Of a stretch of DNA of 64,000 nucleotides, positions 57,701 to 64,000 are shown piece after piece (position 1 is the first letter of the stretch; each line of letters opens with the position of its first letter). Source of the stretch: Deltaproteobacteria bacterium (lineage in GTDB: Bacteria; Myxococcota; JADLHZ01). The notes beneath the pieces are model-generated. The model did not search any database and was not told where the DNA came from. It saw nothing but the letters and a program-made list of their open reading frames with translations. The stretch is taken from contig JADLHZ010000025.1 of assembly GCA_020848545.1 (NCBI GenBank), positions 62,001 through 126,000 on the forward strand. Reading direction: 5' to 3'. A program made the position numbers and the translations under genes.

Positions 57701-59565
57701 AAGCGGCCGCCGAGACCTCGTTGACGGTAGAGCTCCTGGTGCCCGCACGCGGCCCTCGCGGCTCGATCGAGTACGACTTCCCGGTGCCGCGCACGCCGGT
57801 GACGCACGTGCGCACACACTTTGCGCAAGCGGGGCTCGAGCCTCGCCTCGACGCCGCGGTGCAAGCCAAGGTGGAGCGCAGTGGCGCCGGCACGACGCTC
57901 GACGCGACGCTGCGCCCGACCACGCGGCTGCACCTCGTCGGCTTTCGTGAGGTCGCGGACGCCGGCGGCCAGAAGGCGAAGGTCTACGCCGAGACCTTGA
58001 ACTTGCTCTCGGTCGACGCCGGCAGCCTCGAGCTCTTCAGCGTGCTGCGCTACACGATCCTCTACGGCGGCGTGAAGGACTTTCACGTGCTCGTGCCAAA
58101 GGGGTTCACCGTCGTCTCGGCGGAAGGAGAGGGCGCCTTTCGCTATGTCGTCGAGGCGAGCGACGCAGGCACGCTCGTCCGCGGCGAGACCGAGCTGCCG
58201 ATCAGAAACGCGTACGAAGTGTCATTGCGCCTGCGCCGGGAGCTTCCGCGCGCGACCGACGAAGCGCTCAGCATCGACGCGCCCTTGCCGCGGCCGCAGC
58301 GGGTCGAGCGTGACGCCGGCTGGCTCGGCATCGAAGTGCCGGGCAAGCTGCAGCTGCAAGAGAAGGCGATCGCCGGCGTGCTTCCCGTCGATGTTCGGCA
58401 ACTACCGCCAGACATGGTCGAGAGCTCGGTCAGCCCTATCTTGAAGGCCTATCGTTACCACGCGGCCGACGCGGCGGTGACGCTCGCGGCGACGCGGCTG
58501 CCAGAGAAGGACCCGAAGGGCGCGTCGATCGACCGCCTCGTCGCGTCTTCGCTGCTCTCGCCCGAAGGCACGCTGCTGACCGATCTGAGCGTCACCTTGC
58601 GCAATCGCCTGCGCCCGAGTCTGGTGCTCGCGTTGCCCGAGGGCGCCACCGTGGTGTCGGCGCTGATCGACGGTCAGCCCGTCAAGCCGAGCCGAGATGC
58701 CGGCGGACGCTTGACCTTACCGCTCGTGCGCTCGGGCGGCGACGATCGCCTGCGGCCCTTCACGGTGCAGCTCGCGCTCGAGCAGAACGTGGGCCGGCTC
58801 GGATGGATAGGCCGCCCCACGCTCGCGCTGCCGAGCGTCGATCTGCCGATCTCGTCGTTGCGCTGGGTGGTCTACGTGCCCGAGCGCAACGTCTATTCGC
58901 GGCTCGAAGGCGATCTGGACGGCCAAGTGCTCGCCGGAGAAGCGAGCTGGCACCAGCCGTCGACGCACAGCGAAGTGCTGCGCGCCCAGGCGACCGTGGC
59001 GCCGCTCGCCCGCGCGGGCCTGAGCGCGCCTGCGACCGGCGGCGGCGGCGCGATGTCGGTGCGCCCGGCGGTGCCGCACGTGGGCCGCCCGCTCGCGCAC
59101 CGGCGTTTTTGGATCGAGAATGATCAGCCGATGACGGTGCATTTTTGGTACCTGCGCAACGCGCTCACGCTACCGATCGGGTGGCTGTCGGCGCTGCTCG
59201 TTGCCGTCGCTGTGGCGGTGGTGAGCTTGGTCAACGATCGCCGGCGGCGCTTGGCAGGAGCGACGCTCGCCGTGCTCTCGTGCATTCCCGCTTACAAGCT
59301 CATCGGCAGCGACGCGGTCGTGCTCGCGCTGCTCTGCGGCGGCCTGTTCGCGGCGGCGCGGCGCGGCCTGCTTCAGCGTGCATGGACGAGCTTCATCGGC
59401 GAGGTGCGCGCCATGCCGCAGCGCTTCGCCGCAAGGGCGCGGCCGCAGCGGACCAAATGGCAATGGCTCATGCATGCGGCCGTCACAGCCGCGATGGCGG
59501 TGACGGGTTGCTTCTTCATCATCTTGTTGCTGCGCGTCGTCTGGCTGCTTGGCCGCCCGCTTTGA
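54757..59565 (+). CDS. Giant internally duplicated envelope protein with one LysM domain
   Basis: Protein of 1602 aa with a short N-terminal signal (MLHALALVLSLTADDG). It consists of two homologous beta-rich modules. Module 1 spans about 15-660 and module 2 about 875-1460. Matching pieces are 'VPLQKWEQMQQELAQ' with 'VPLVEYMRVVRALEA', 'SVVLPSAAELTHSLVDGQAV' with 'VLALPEGATVVSALIDGQPV', and 'MGWLGRREIALPKLDV' with 'LGWIGRPTLALPSVDL'. Module 1 alone carries a LysM domain (about 456-510, 'AVRDGETLSSIANLYYSDP') for peptidoglycan binding. Several membrane helices lie between the modules (about 661-812) and at the C-terminus (about 1465-1600), so both modules should be periplasmic. An acidic/Pro-rich linker (about 815-860) joins them. 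I know no named family of this architecture. Confidence 0.8.
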   Translation: MLHALALVLSLTADDGRVEVPLQKWEQMQQELAQRAELEKPPLPVAQLERRIDGTFKRGVFTGDLVARFRYFGGGGHARVPVIDGTAAVASVTLNGKRTSLLKEGDMYTVGLSEPGVYEVRARFLWGKEQDRFARRLRFRVPEAGTTAVSVLLPEPDIEARLAKGAIAAQTNAQGGTLLKTHLDAAGRFDLTWARKLTHKGQAKARLEARQYTVFSLQDAVTSGVSVFDVSVLEGETDRVDLLVPPGVEVLRVEGEAVLQWQSDPRAPELSVLLRYLLEGTTRIAVHFQYPSDAKGATLMLPTAKTATLTAGALGVAAAGGLAVSVRSAEQATALEAHDIPPELNELTNAPLALAYTHTAAPKIQLGLVRQEDVAVTSTVIDELQASTVLIESGREITKIKLRVRNNARQYLSVVLPSAAELTHSLVDGQAVRPAVSGANTLLFPLRQSEKLGAGKTKSHAVRDGETLSSIANLYYSDPTKTRFLLEHNTDVLADENDLQVGKVLRIPQKSGAVVEESSFVIELAYKQKSASMGWLGRREIALPKLDVAITDATWHVYLSPELEPLSFASNLVQYSAIRYDPLRRLRDFLRLGAKNAWAGGGYQSILKQRRGIWEAEVERKNAASDAVLTTFPLVGERYRFKRLLLKEEQPQLAVVYVAREIAAAIPWIVFLASAAVVLFVRRHRRWFARPVARAGAAGLALLTLFLAHYFLGVHRRVLWGVDLALLLSLLADARLGFLAKAAPYAASPWRLFELVSVRNWLLLVGLCCGVLVILSYPLLLSTFTLVALGFLSYRRARFLPAAAALLLLWAPDNLRAQDDDVQSDDAQFGEEPPEPAPEPAAEDAQPAGKNDAAFDQLMEQNENRRPVPRPSPQALVAPSEGKATVPLVEYMRVVRALEAARKKDTVNPGPAVVLGAADYSGEVKNGALALTMRLQATLGQPGRWKSVPLIGESVVLASAKDEHGQALPIVRQNGYHVWLTQAAAETSLTVELLVPARGPRGSIEYDFPVPRTPVTHVRTHFAQAGLEPRLDAAVQAKVERSGAGTTLDATLRPTTRLHLVGFREVADAGGQKAKVYAETLNLLSVDAGSLELFSVLRYTILYGGVKDFHVLVPKGFTVVSAEGEGAFRYVVEASDAGTLVRGETELPIRNAYEVSLRLRRELPRATDEALSIDAPLPRPQRVERDAGWLGIEVPGKLQLQEKAIAGVLPVDVRQLPPDMVESSVSPILKAYRYHAADAAVTLAATRLPEKDPKGASIDRLVASSLLSPEGTLLTDLSVTLRNRLRPSLVLALPEGATVVSALIDGQPVKPSRDAGGRLTLPLVRSGGDDRLRPFTVQLALEQNVGRLGWIGRPTLALPSVDLPISSLRWVVYVPERNVYSRLEGDLDGQVLAGEASWHQPSTHSEVLRAQATVAPLARAGLSAPATGGGGAMSVRPAVPHVGRPLAHRRFWIENDQPMTVHFWYLRNALTLPIGWLSALLVAVAVAVVSLVNDRRRRLAGATLAVLSCIPAYKLIGSDAVVLALLCGGLFAAARRGLLQRAWTSFIGEVRAMPQRFAARARPQRTKWQWLMHAAVTAAMAVTGCFFIILLLRVVWLLGRPL

Positions 59566-59566
59566 T

Positions 59567-60799
59567 TCACTTCTTGAACAACTTACTGAAGATCCCGCCG
59601 CCCCCGTTCTTCACCGGCTGATGCTTGCCGCTGTCGGCGCGCATCGCCATCAAGCGAAGCTCACGCTGCGCGTTGATGTTCTTCGGATCGAGATCCAAGC
59701 ACTTTTGAAAGTTATTGCGGGCCTTCTGGTTCTCGCCTTCGGCCTTGTGGATGCGGCCGAGGCACTCGAAGGCCCGTGCGAGCTGTGGCTGGATCTCGAT
59801 CGCTTTATGCACCGCGGCGATGGCTTCAACCGCCTTGTGCTCGGCGGAATAGAGCGCCAGGCCGTACAAGGCCCAAAATTCGGCCTCGCCAGGGTTGATC
59901 TCCTTCGCCAGCGTGAGCTCCTTGAGCGCGCCTTGGAATTCGCCGCGGGTGAGCAGCGCGTCGCCGCGCTTGAACGCCGACTCGGCGCGCATAATCTCGC
60001 TGACGTCGGTCGGGAGCCCCTTCTTCTTTCGGTCCATGATCGCGTCGTAGTCGCTGCGCTTCCGTGGATCGGAGAGGGTGTTGAACGCGTCCGAGACCTT
60101 GCCGAAGAGGCTCTCGAGCTGCAGCTTCGCCTCTTCGCCGAGATCGAGCTTGCCGTAGCGGTCGGTGTGCCAGAGCTTGGCGAGGTCGAAGTACTTCTTC
60201 TTGATCTCGTCGGCGCTCGCCTTCTCGCCCACGCCGAGCACCTCGTAATGCCCCTGCGTCTTCTGCTTCTCGAACGCCTCGCGGATCTCTTGGCGCGCTT
60301 TGGCGACCTGCGGATCGAGCGCGACGTCGCTGATCTCGTCGCGTGCGAGCAGCGCCAACGTGTCGACGAGCTCGCCCTTCATGCGCGTACGCAGGCCGGG
60401 CTTCGACGTGAGCTTGTAGCTCCCGCTCTCCTCGCTGACCGATTGTGTGATCAAGAGCTCGACGAGCGCGCGCAAGGTGTCGACGGCGTCCTTCTCGGAG
60501 ACCTTGCCGCTGTCGATCGCCGCGAGCTCGAGCGGGAGCTTCTTGTCACGCGCGACCTGCAGGATCACTGCCTTGTCTTCGGCGCGCAGCAGCCGGCGGG
60601 TGACCAGGAGATCGGTCAAGCTCTCGCCGGGGACGCTGCTCTGGGCTGAGAACGGCTTGCCCTCGTCGAAGAACACCCGGCGCTTCTTCGTCGCGAGGTC
60701 GAAGTCGACGAAGCCGCTGAAGCGCTCGCCGAGCAAGCGCATGAAGAAGCGGCGGACGCTCTCTCCGCCCTGAAACTGTGCCGACTCGGGGATGGCCAT
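59567..60799 (-). CDS. DUF4388/PATAN-like, J-domain and TPR protein
   Basis: Cytoplasmic protein of 410 aa. Residues of about 10-140 resemble the DUF4388 (PATAN) domain of myxobacterial signalling and motility proteins. A J domain at about 183-255 ('GHYEVLGVGEKASADEIKKK') carries HTD at 211-213 in place of the HPD needed to stimulate DnaK. TPR repeats (about 275-385, 'AEFWALYGLALYSAEHKAVE') follow. The altered J motif suggests a scaffold rather than an active Hsp40. It is convergent with the giant gene, separated by one base. Confidence 0.87.
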   Translation of the reverse strand: MAIPESAQFQGGESVRRFFMRLLGERFSGFVDFDLATKKRRVFFDEGKPFSAQSSVPGESLTDLLVTRRLLRAEDKAVILQVARDKKLPLELAAIDSGKVSEKDAVDTLRALVELLITQSVSEESGSYKLTSKPGLRTRMKGELVDTLALLARDEISDVALDPQVAKARQEIREAFEKQKTQGHYEVLGVGEKASADEIKKKYFDLAKLWHTDRYGKLDLGEEAKLQLESLFGKVSDAFNTLSDPRKRSDYDAIMDRKKKGLPTDVSEIMRAESAFKRGDALLTRGEFQGALKELTLAKEINPGEAEFWALYGLALYSAEHKAVEAIAAVHKAIEIQPQLARAFECLGRIHKAEGENQKARNNFQKCLDLDPKNINAQRELRLMAMRADSGKHQPVKNGGGGIFSKLFKK

Positions 60800-60859
60800 G
60801 CCGTCTCGAAGGCTCCGTTTCCTTGCTACGTAGGAGGCGTTGCGTTAGACCGCGAGCAA

Positions 60860-61171
60860 GTGCGAGTCAAACCACTGATCGCCTCCGTGAGCGTGCTGCT
60901 CGCCTTCGGGGTGACTCTGACCACGGTGTTCTCCGCGAAGAGCGCGACGCAGATCGAAGATCTCCGCGCCGACATCGAGCGCAAGCAACAAGAGAACGAA
61001 CGCCTCGCGCGCGAGATCGACGAGATCAAGACGAAGCTCCGCGCGCTGAACGAGCGGACCGACGTGAAGGAGAAGCTGATCCGCGAGGACACCGGCTTCG
61101 TGCGCGCCGACGAGCTCTTGTTTCAATTCAAGGACAAGGACGGTCCGAAGTCGGAGCCGGGGTCGCCTTGA
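60860..61171 (+). CDS. ftsB: FtsB/DivIC-family septum protein
   Basis: Bitopic membrane protein of 103 aa. GTG 60860 is the only start in this frame after the upstream stop; an AGGAGG at about 60831 is too far for it. One membrane helix (LIASVSVLLAFGVTLTTVF) is followed by a leucine-zipper coiled coil ('QIEDLRADIERKQQENERLA') and the DivIC/FtsB ending 'KEKLIREDTGFVRADELLFQ'. The family bridges FtsL and FtsQ in the divisome. It lies 5 bases before the GGDEF gene. Confidence 0.85.
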   Translation: MRVKPLIASVSVLLAFGVTLTTVFSAKSATQIEDLRADIERKQQENERLAREIDEIKTKLRALNERTDVKEKLIREDTGFVRADELLFQFKDKDGPKSEPGSP

Positions 61172-61176
61172 GAGAA

Positions 61177-63498
61177 ATGACAGATCGCGCGCGCACCAAT
61201 GCGACCAATGCGACCAATGCGACCAATGCGAACGACGACGCCGATGAGCTCGCCCGTGAGCCCGCCGCCGCGCCGCTTCCCGAGCGCGGCCTGTTTCGCC
61301 CAAAGGGCTTGCTGGGACGGGCGCCGAAGCCGCGTTGGCCGGCCGTGCAACGCATGGCGATCACGCTCCTGCGTAGCGTCGCCGCGGCGTTCTCGCGCAC
61401 CGCGGCCGGAATGCTCGCGTTTCTTGCTGTCCTTTATATGGCCCTCTCCGGCAGGCTGCGCTCGCCACTTCCGAGCGAAGCGCTGATCGTCTTCGCCGGT
61501 GTGTGGTTTGCGCTGCTCTGGCGCACCTTTGCCATCTACGCCGCGGCCATCGAGCGCGGCGCTCTTTCCAGGGAACGCGCCTTCACCCGCAGCGCGCAGC
61601 TCGAGCTCGGGCTCCTGTTCATCGCCGCGACGGCGAGCCTCACCGCGACCCTCGGCGGCTACGGCGGCCCGCTCTATCCTTTGTTCTACGCGCTCGTCGC
61701 GTACTTCGCGGTGTTCCTCCCGTGGCAAGAGGCGTCAGCGCTCTTTCTGCTGATGATCGGGCTCGAAGCGGCGCACACCTTCGTCGCGGGGGGCGGGCGG
61801 GTCGAGACCTTCGCCTCGCACGCGACCTTCAACGCCTTCTTCGCGGTGCTCTACGCGGTGTTTCTGCGCGGCGACATCGCCCAGCGCCGCTTCCAAGTCC
61901 GCTCCAGCGTGACGCGCGAGCTCGACGCCGTGTTCGAAGACGCCCGTGAGTATCGCTTGGTCGGCGCGCTGCACGTGCATGACGAAGGCATCAGCGAAAA
62001 GCGGCGCATCTTGGGCTCGGTGTCGGCGGTGCGGGAAGCCCTCTTCAACCTGCTCGTCGTCGGCGAGAAGGCGCTGCGCCCGCGCAACCTCGCGGTCTTC
62101 GTGCTCGATCCCGCCGGCGCGCTCTTACACATGAAGGAAGTTCGGGGCTTCGGCGAAACGCTCGCCAAAGATCCGGTGCCGGCCAAAGAAGGCGTCTTCG
62201 GCGGCATTCTGACGAAGAAGGCGCCGCTGTGCTTGACGCGCCTCCACGCGTACCGCGGGCTCGCGTACTACGCGCCGGGCGAGATCGCCGCCGACGCCGT
62301 CACCGACTTCATGGGCGTGCCGATCTTCGAAGGCGAAGGCGGCCACAACGATCGGCACGTGCGCGGGGTCATCGTCTGCGATCGCACCGACGGCGACGCG
62401 TTCTTGCCGCAAGAGCTCGACTTGCTCGAGGCGCTCGCCCGCGAGGTGGCGCGGACGCTCGAGGTCGAGCGGCTCTTCGCGCAGATGGATCGCGAGCGCC
62501 GCGGCCGCGAGAAGTTCTTCAAGGCGAGCGCCGCGTTTGCGTCGACGCGAACGATCGAAGACGTGGCCGAAGCGGCGATGGCGTCGGCGAGCTCGCTGTG
62601 TGAGCCGGCGATCATGTGCCTGACGACGTGCAACGCCGATCAAAGCGAGCACGCGGTGCGCGCCGTTCGCGGCAAGCTCGCGGACTCGGTGACGCCGGGC
62701 GCGCTGCTCCGCGATTCGAGCGCGCTCGTGGCGACGGCGCTGAAGACGAAGAGCGTGCTGCCGTTGCCCGGCGTGCCGATCGGCGAGCACAGCCTGTTCG
62801 GCAAAGAGATCGCCACGTCCGGGCTCAGCGCCGCGCGGGTCTTCCCCTTGTTCGCGCAAGCGGAGCCCATCGGTTGCTGGGTCGTCGGGCTGAAAAAGGG
62901 CCCCTTCGCCGCGAACGTCGAAGGCATGTTGCATGCGCTCTCGCAGCAGGTCGCGACCAGCCTCGCCAACGCCAAGATGAACGAGGCGATGGAGAAGATG
63001 GCGACGACCGACGCGTTGACGGGTCTCTGCAACCGGCGCTTCTTCAACCAGGTGTTCGCCGAGCGCCTCGGGCTCGCCGAGCGCTACGGCCGAAAGCTCA
63101 GCGTCGTGCTCTGCGACATCGACCACTTCAAGCACGTCAACGACACCTACGGTCACCCGACCGGCGACGCGGTGTTGAAGGTCATCTCGAAGCTCTTGGC
63201 CCAAGAAGCGCGCAAGGCCGACGTCGTCGGGCGGCTCGGCGGCGAGGAGTTCTGCGTCTTGATGTCCGAAACCGACGGCGTCGGGGCCAAGCTGACGGCG
63301 GAGCGCATGCGCGAGCGGATCATGCGTGAGACCATTTTGACGGAGCACGGCAAGCTCAAAGTGACGCTCTCGCTCGGCATCGCCACCTTCCCAGATGACG
63401 CGCCCTCGGCCGACCTCTTGATCTCGCGGGCGGATGAGGCTCTTTATAGGGCCAAGCACGGGGGACGCAATCGCAGCGTCGCCTACGGAGTCAGATGA
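61177..63498 (+). CDS. Membrane diguanylate cyclase with GAF-type sensor regions
   Basis: Protein of 773 aa. A short cytoplasmic start contains a 'TNATNATNATNAN' repeat. About six membrane helices (55-215) follow, then two GAF-like regions (about 275-430 and 450-600), then a GGDEF domain with active 'GGEEF' near 688-692 and a product-inhibition I-site 'RKAD' five residues upstream. It should make cyclic di-GMP and be feedback inhibited. No EAL domain is present. It follows ftsB by 5 bases and overlaps the PhoH-family gene by ATGA, an unusual neighbourhood linking division, c-di-GMP and RNA metabolism genes. Confidence 0.92.
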   Translation: MTDRARTNATNATNATNANDDADELAREPAAAPLPERGLFRPKGLLGRAPKPRWPAVQRMAITLLRSVAAAFSRTAAGMLAFLAVLYMALSGRLRSPLPSEALIVFAGVWFALLWRTFAIYAAAIERGALSRERAFTRSAQLELGLLFIAATASLTATLGGYGGPLYPLFYALVAYFAVFLPWQEASALFLLMIGLEAAHTFVAGGGRVETFASHATFNAFFAVLYAVFLRGDIAQRRFQVRSSVTRELDAVFEDAREYRLVGALHVHDEGISEKRRILGSVSAVREALFNLLVVGEKALRPRNLAVFVLDPAGALLHMKEVRGFGETLAKDPVPAKEGVFGGILTKKAPLCLTRLHAYRGLAYYAPGEIAADAVTDFMGVPIFEGEGGHNDRHVRGVIVCDRTDGDAFLPQELDLLEALAREVARTLEVERLFAQMDRERRGREKFFKASAAFASTRTIEDVAEAAMASASSLCEPAIMCLTTCNADQSEHAVRAVRGKLADSVTPGALLRDSSALVATALKTKSVLPLPGVPIGEHSLFGKEIATSGLSAARVFPLFAQAEPIGCWVVGLKKGPFAANVEGMLHALSQQVATSLANAKMNEAMEKMATTDALTGLCNRRFFNQVFAERLGLAERYGRKLSVVLCDIDHFKHVNDTYGHPTGDAVLKVISKLLAQEARKADVVGRLGGEEFCVLMSETDGVGAKLTAERMRERIMRETILTEHGKLKVTLSLGIATFPDDAPSADLLISRADEALYRAKHGGRNRSVAYGVR
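61195..61230 (+). repeat. Four perfect 9-base tandem repeats (ACCAATGCG)
   Basis: Located in the first codons of the GGDEF gene, encoding Thr-Asn-Ala repeats. Because the unit is 9 bases, gain or loss keeps the frame. Confidence 0.85.
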
Positions 63499-64000
63499 AA
63501 AAGACTTACGTTCTGGATACGAACGTCCTCCTGCACGATCCACAGTCGCTCTTCGCGTTCGAAGACAACGACGTCGTGATCCCGATCTACGTGATCGAGG
63601 AAGTGGATACGTTCAAGAAGGACATGTCCGAGCTCGGCAGGAACGCGCGGCAAGTGGCGCGCCACCTCGATGCGATGCGCGAGCAAGGCAAGCTCTCCGA
63701 AGGCGTCGCCAACGAGACGGGCGGCCGCTTGTTCGTGGCCTATACGAGCCGCGAGCTGCAGCGGGAGTTCTTCGCCGACGGTCACATGGCCGACAACCGC
63801 ATCTTGGCGACCGCACTCGAGGTGCAGACCAAGAACAAAGATCGGCCGACGATCTTCGTGACCAAGGACATCGCGCTGCGTATCCGCGCCGACGCCCTCG
63901 GCATGAAGGTCGAGGACTACGAAGCCGACAAGATGGACAGCTCCGAGCACTACTCGGGCATCATCGAGGTCGATACCGAGGGCGATCAGATCGACGCGTT
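63495..64000 (+). CDS. PhoH-family protein, N-terminal PIN domain (runs off window)
   Basis: First 168 residues of a PIN-PhoH (PhoH2-type) protein. The PIN domain shows acidic active-site residues in 'YVLDTNVLLHDP', 'PIYVIEEVDTFKK', 'HMADNRILATALEVQ' and 'FVTKDIALRIRADALG'. In full-length homologues a PhoH ATPase domain follows, giving an RNA helicase/RNase. The ATPase part lies beyond the window, so the second half is inferred. ATG 63495 overlaps the GGDEF gene stop. Confidence 0.88.
   Translation, partial: MKKTYVLDTNVLLHDPQSLFAFEDNDVVIPIYVIEEVDTFKKDMSELGRNARQVARHLDAMREQGKLSEGVANETGGRLFVAYTSRELQREFFADGHMADNRILATALEVQTKNKDRPTIFVTKDIALRIRADALGMKVEDYEADKMDSSEHYSGIIEVDTEGDQIDA

Noticed and set aside
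1-64000. tRNA, rRNA, CRISPR array, insertion sequence or prophage genes
   Set aside because: None seen: no cloverleaf-like segments with a CCA end, no spaced direct repeats, no transposase, integrase or phage structural genes.

Overview
The window is a GC-rich, densely coded bacterial chromosome segment. No intergenic gap exceeds about 250 bases; the longest is 51117-51360. Gene content suggests a Myxococcota-like (delta-proteobacterial) organism. The evidence is many cysteine-rich lipoproteins, a DUF1592/DUF1588 gene paired with a DUF1552 gene, a membrane metallopeptidase ending in an AgmX/PglI-like domain, a DUF4388-J-domain-TPR protein, RegB/RegA, and a diderm envelope (TonB-like protein, outer-membrane barrels, lipoproteins). 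The phylum is inferred; no rRNA or other marker gene is present. I found no tRNA, rRNA, CRISPR array, insertion sequence or prophage.

Layout. 1-5020: 5' part of a sensor kinase gene, a lytic transglycosylase with two solute-binding-like modules, an invasin-like lipoprotein and a GAF protein. 5017-8901 (minus): a four-gene operon of sigma factor, Cys-rich lipoprotein, single-pass membrane protein and exported caspase-like protease. 9017-9697: a Crp-family regulator. 9724-14282 (minus): an ABC-2 exporter pair joined to a BMP-type binding protein and its ATPase, with no importer permease. 14351-23404 (plus): beta-helix lipoprotein, TPR/barrel protein, MepA-like lipoprotein endopeptidase, membrane protein, TonB-like protein, YkgJ-type protein and QueG. 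23430-27968 (minus): PBP1A with two uncharacterised partners. 28100-31507: small lipoprotein, PAP2-like enzyme, orphan kinase, barrel and C-X4-CH lipoprotein. 31536-34696: DUF1592/DUF1588 plus DUF1552. 34757-39609 (minus): unknown protein, phosphohexomutase, broken barrel gene and lipoprotein. 39717-46706: HEAT-cyclophilin fusion, ArsR/oxidoreductase pair, BlaI/M56 pair and a damaged acyl-CoA dehydrogenase-GNAT gene. 46890-51116: regB-regA facing a barrel-redoxin-YtkA operon. 51361-64000: START protein, LRR protein, peptidoglycan-binding protein, rRNA methyltransferase, a 1602-residue duplicated envelope protein, J-domain/TPR protein, FtsB, a GGDEF protein and the start of a PhoH-family gene.

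Themes. Many operon junctions are 4-base ATGA or GTGA overlaps, implying tight translational coupling. About ten genes, many for exported proteins, have a TAnnnT-like -10 hexamer only 6-12 bases before the start codon and no Shine-Dalgarno sequence, which suggests leaderless transcription. The most notable content is the sigma-factor/caspase operon, the giant internally duplicated LysM protein, the leaderless-promoter pattern with one symmetric divergent promoter, and two well-defined repressor/operator circuits (ArsR-type and BlaI-type).
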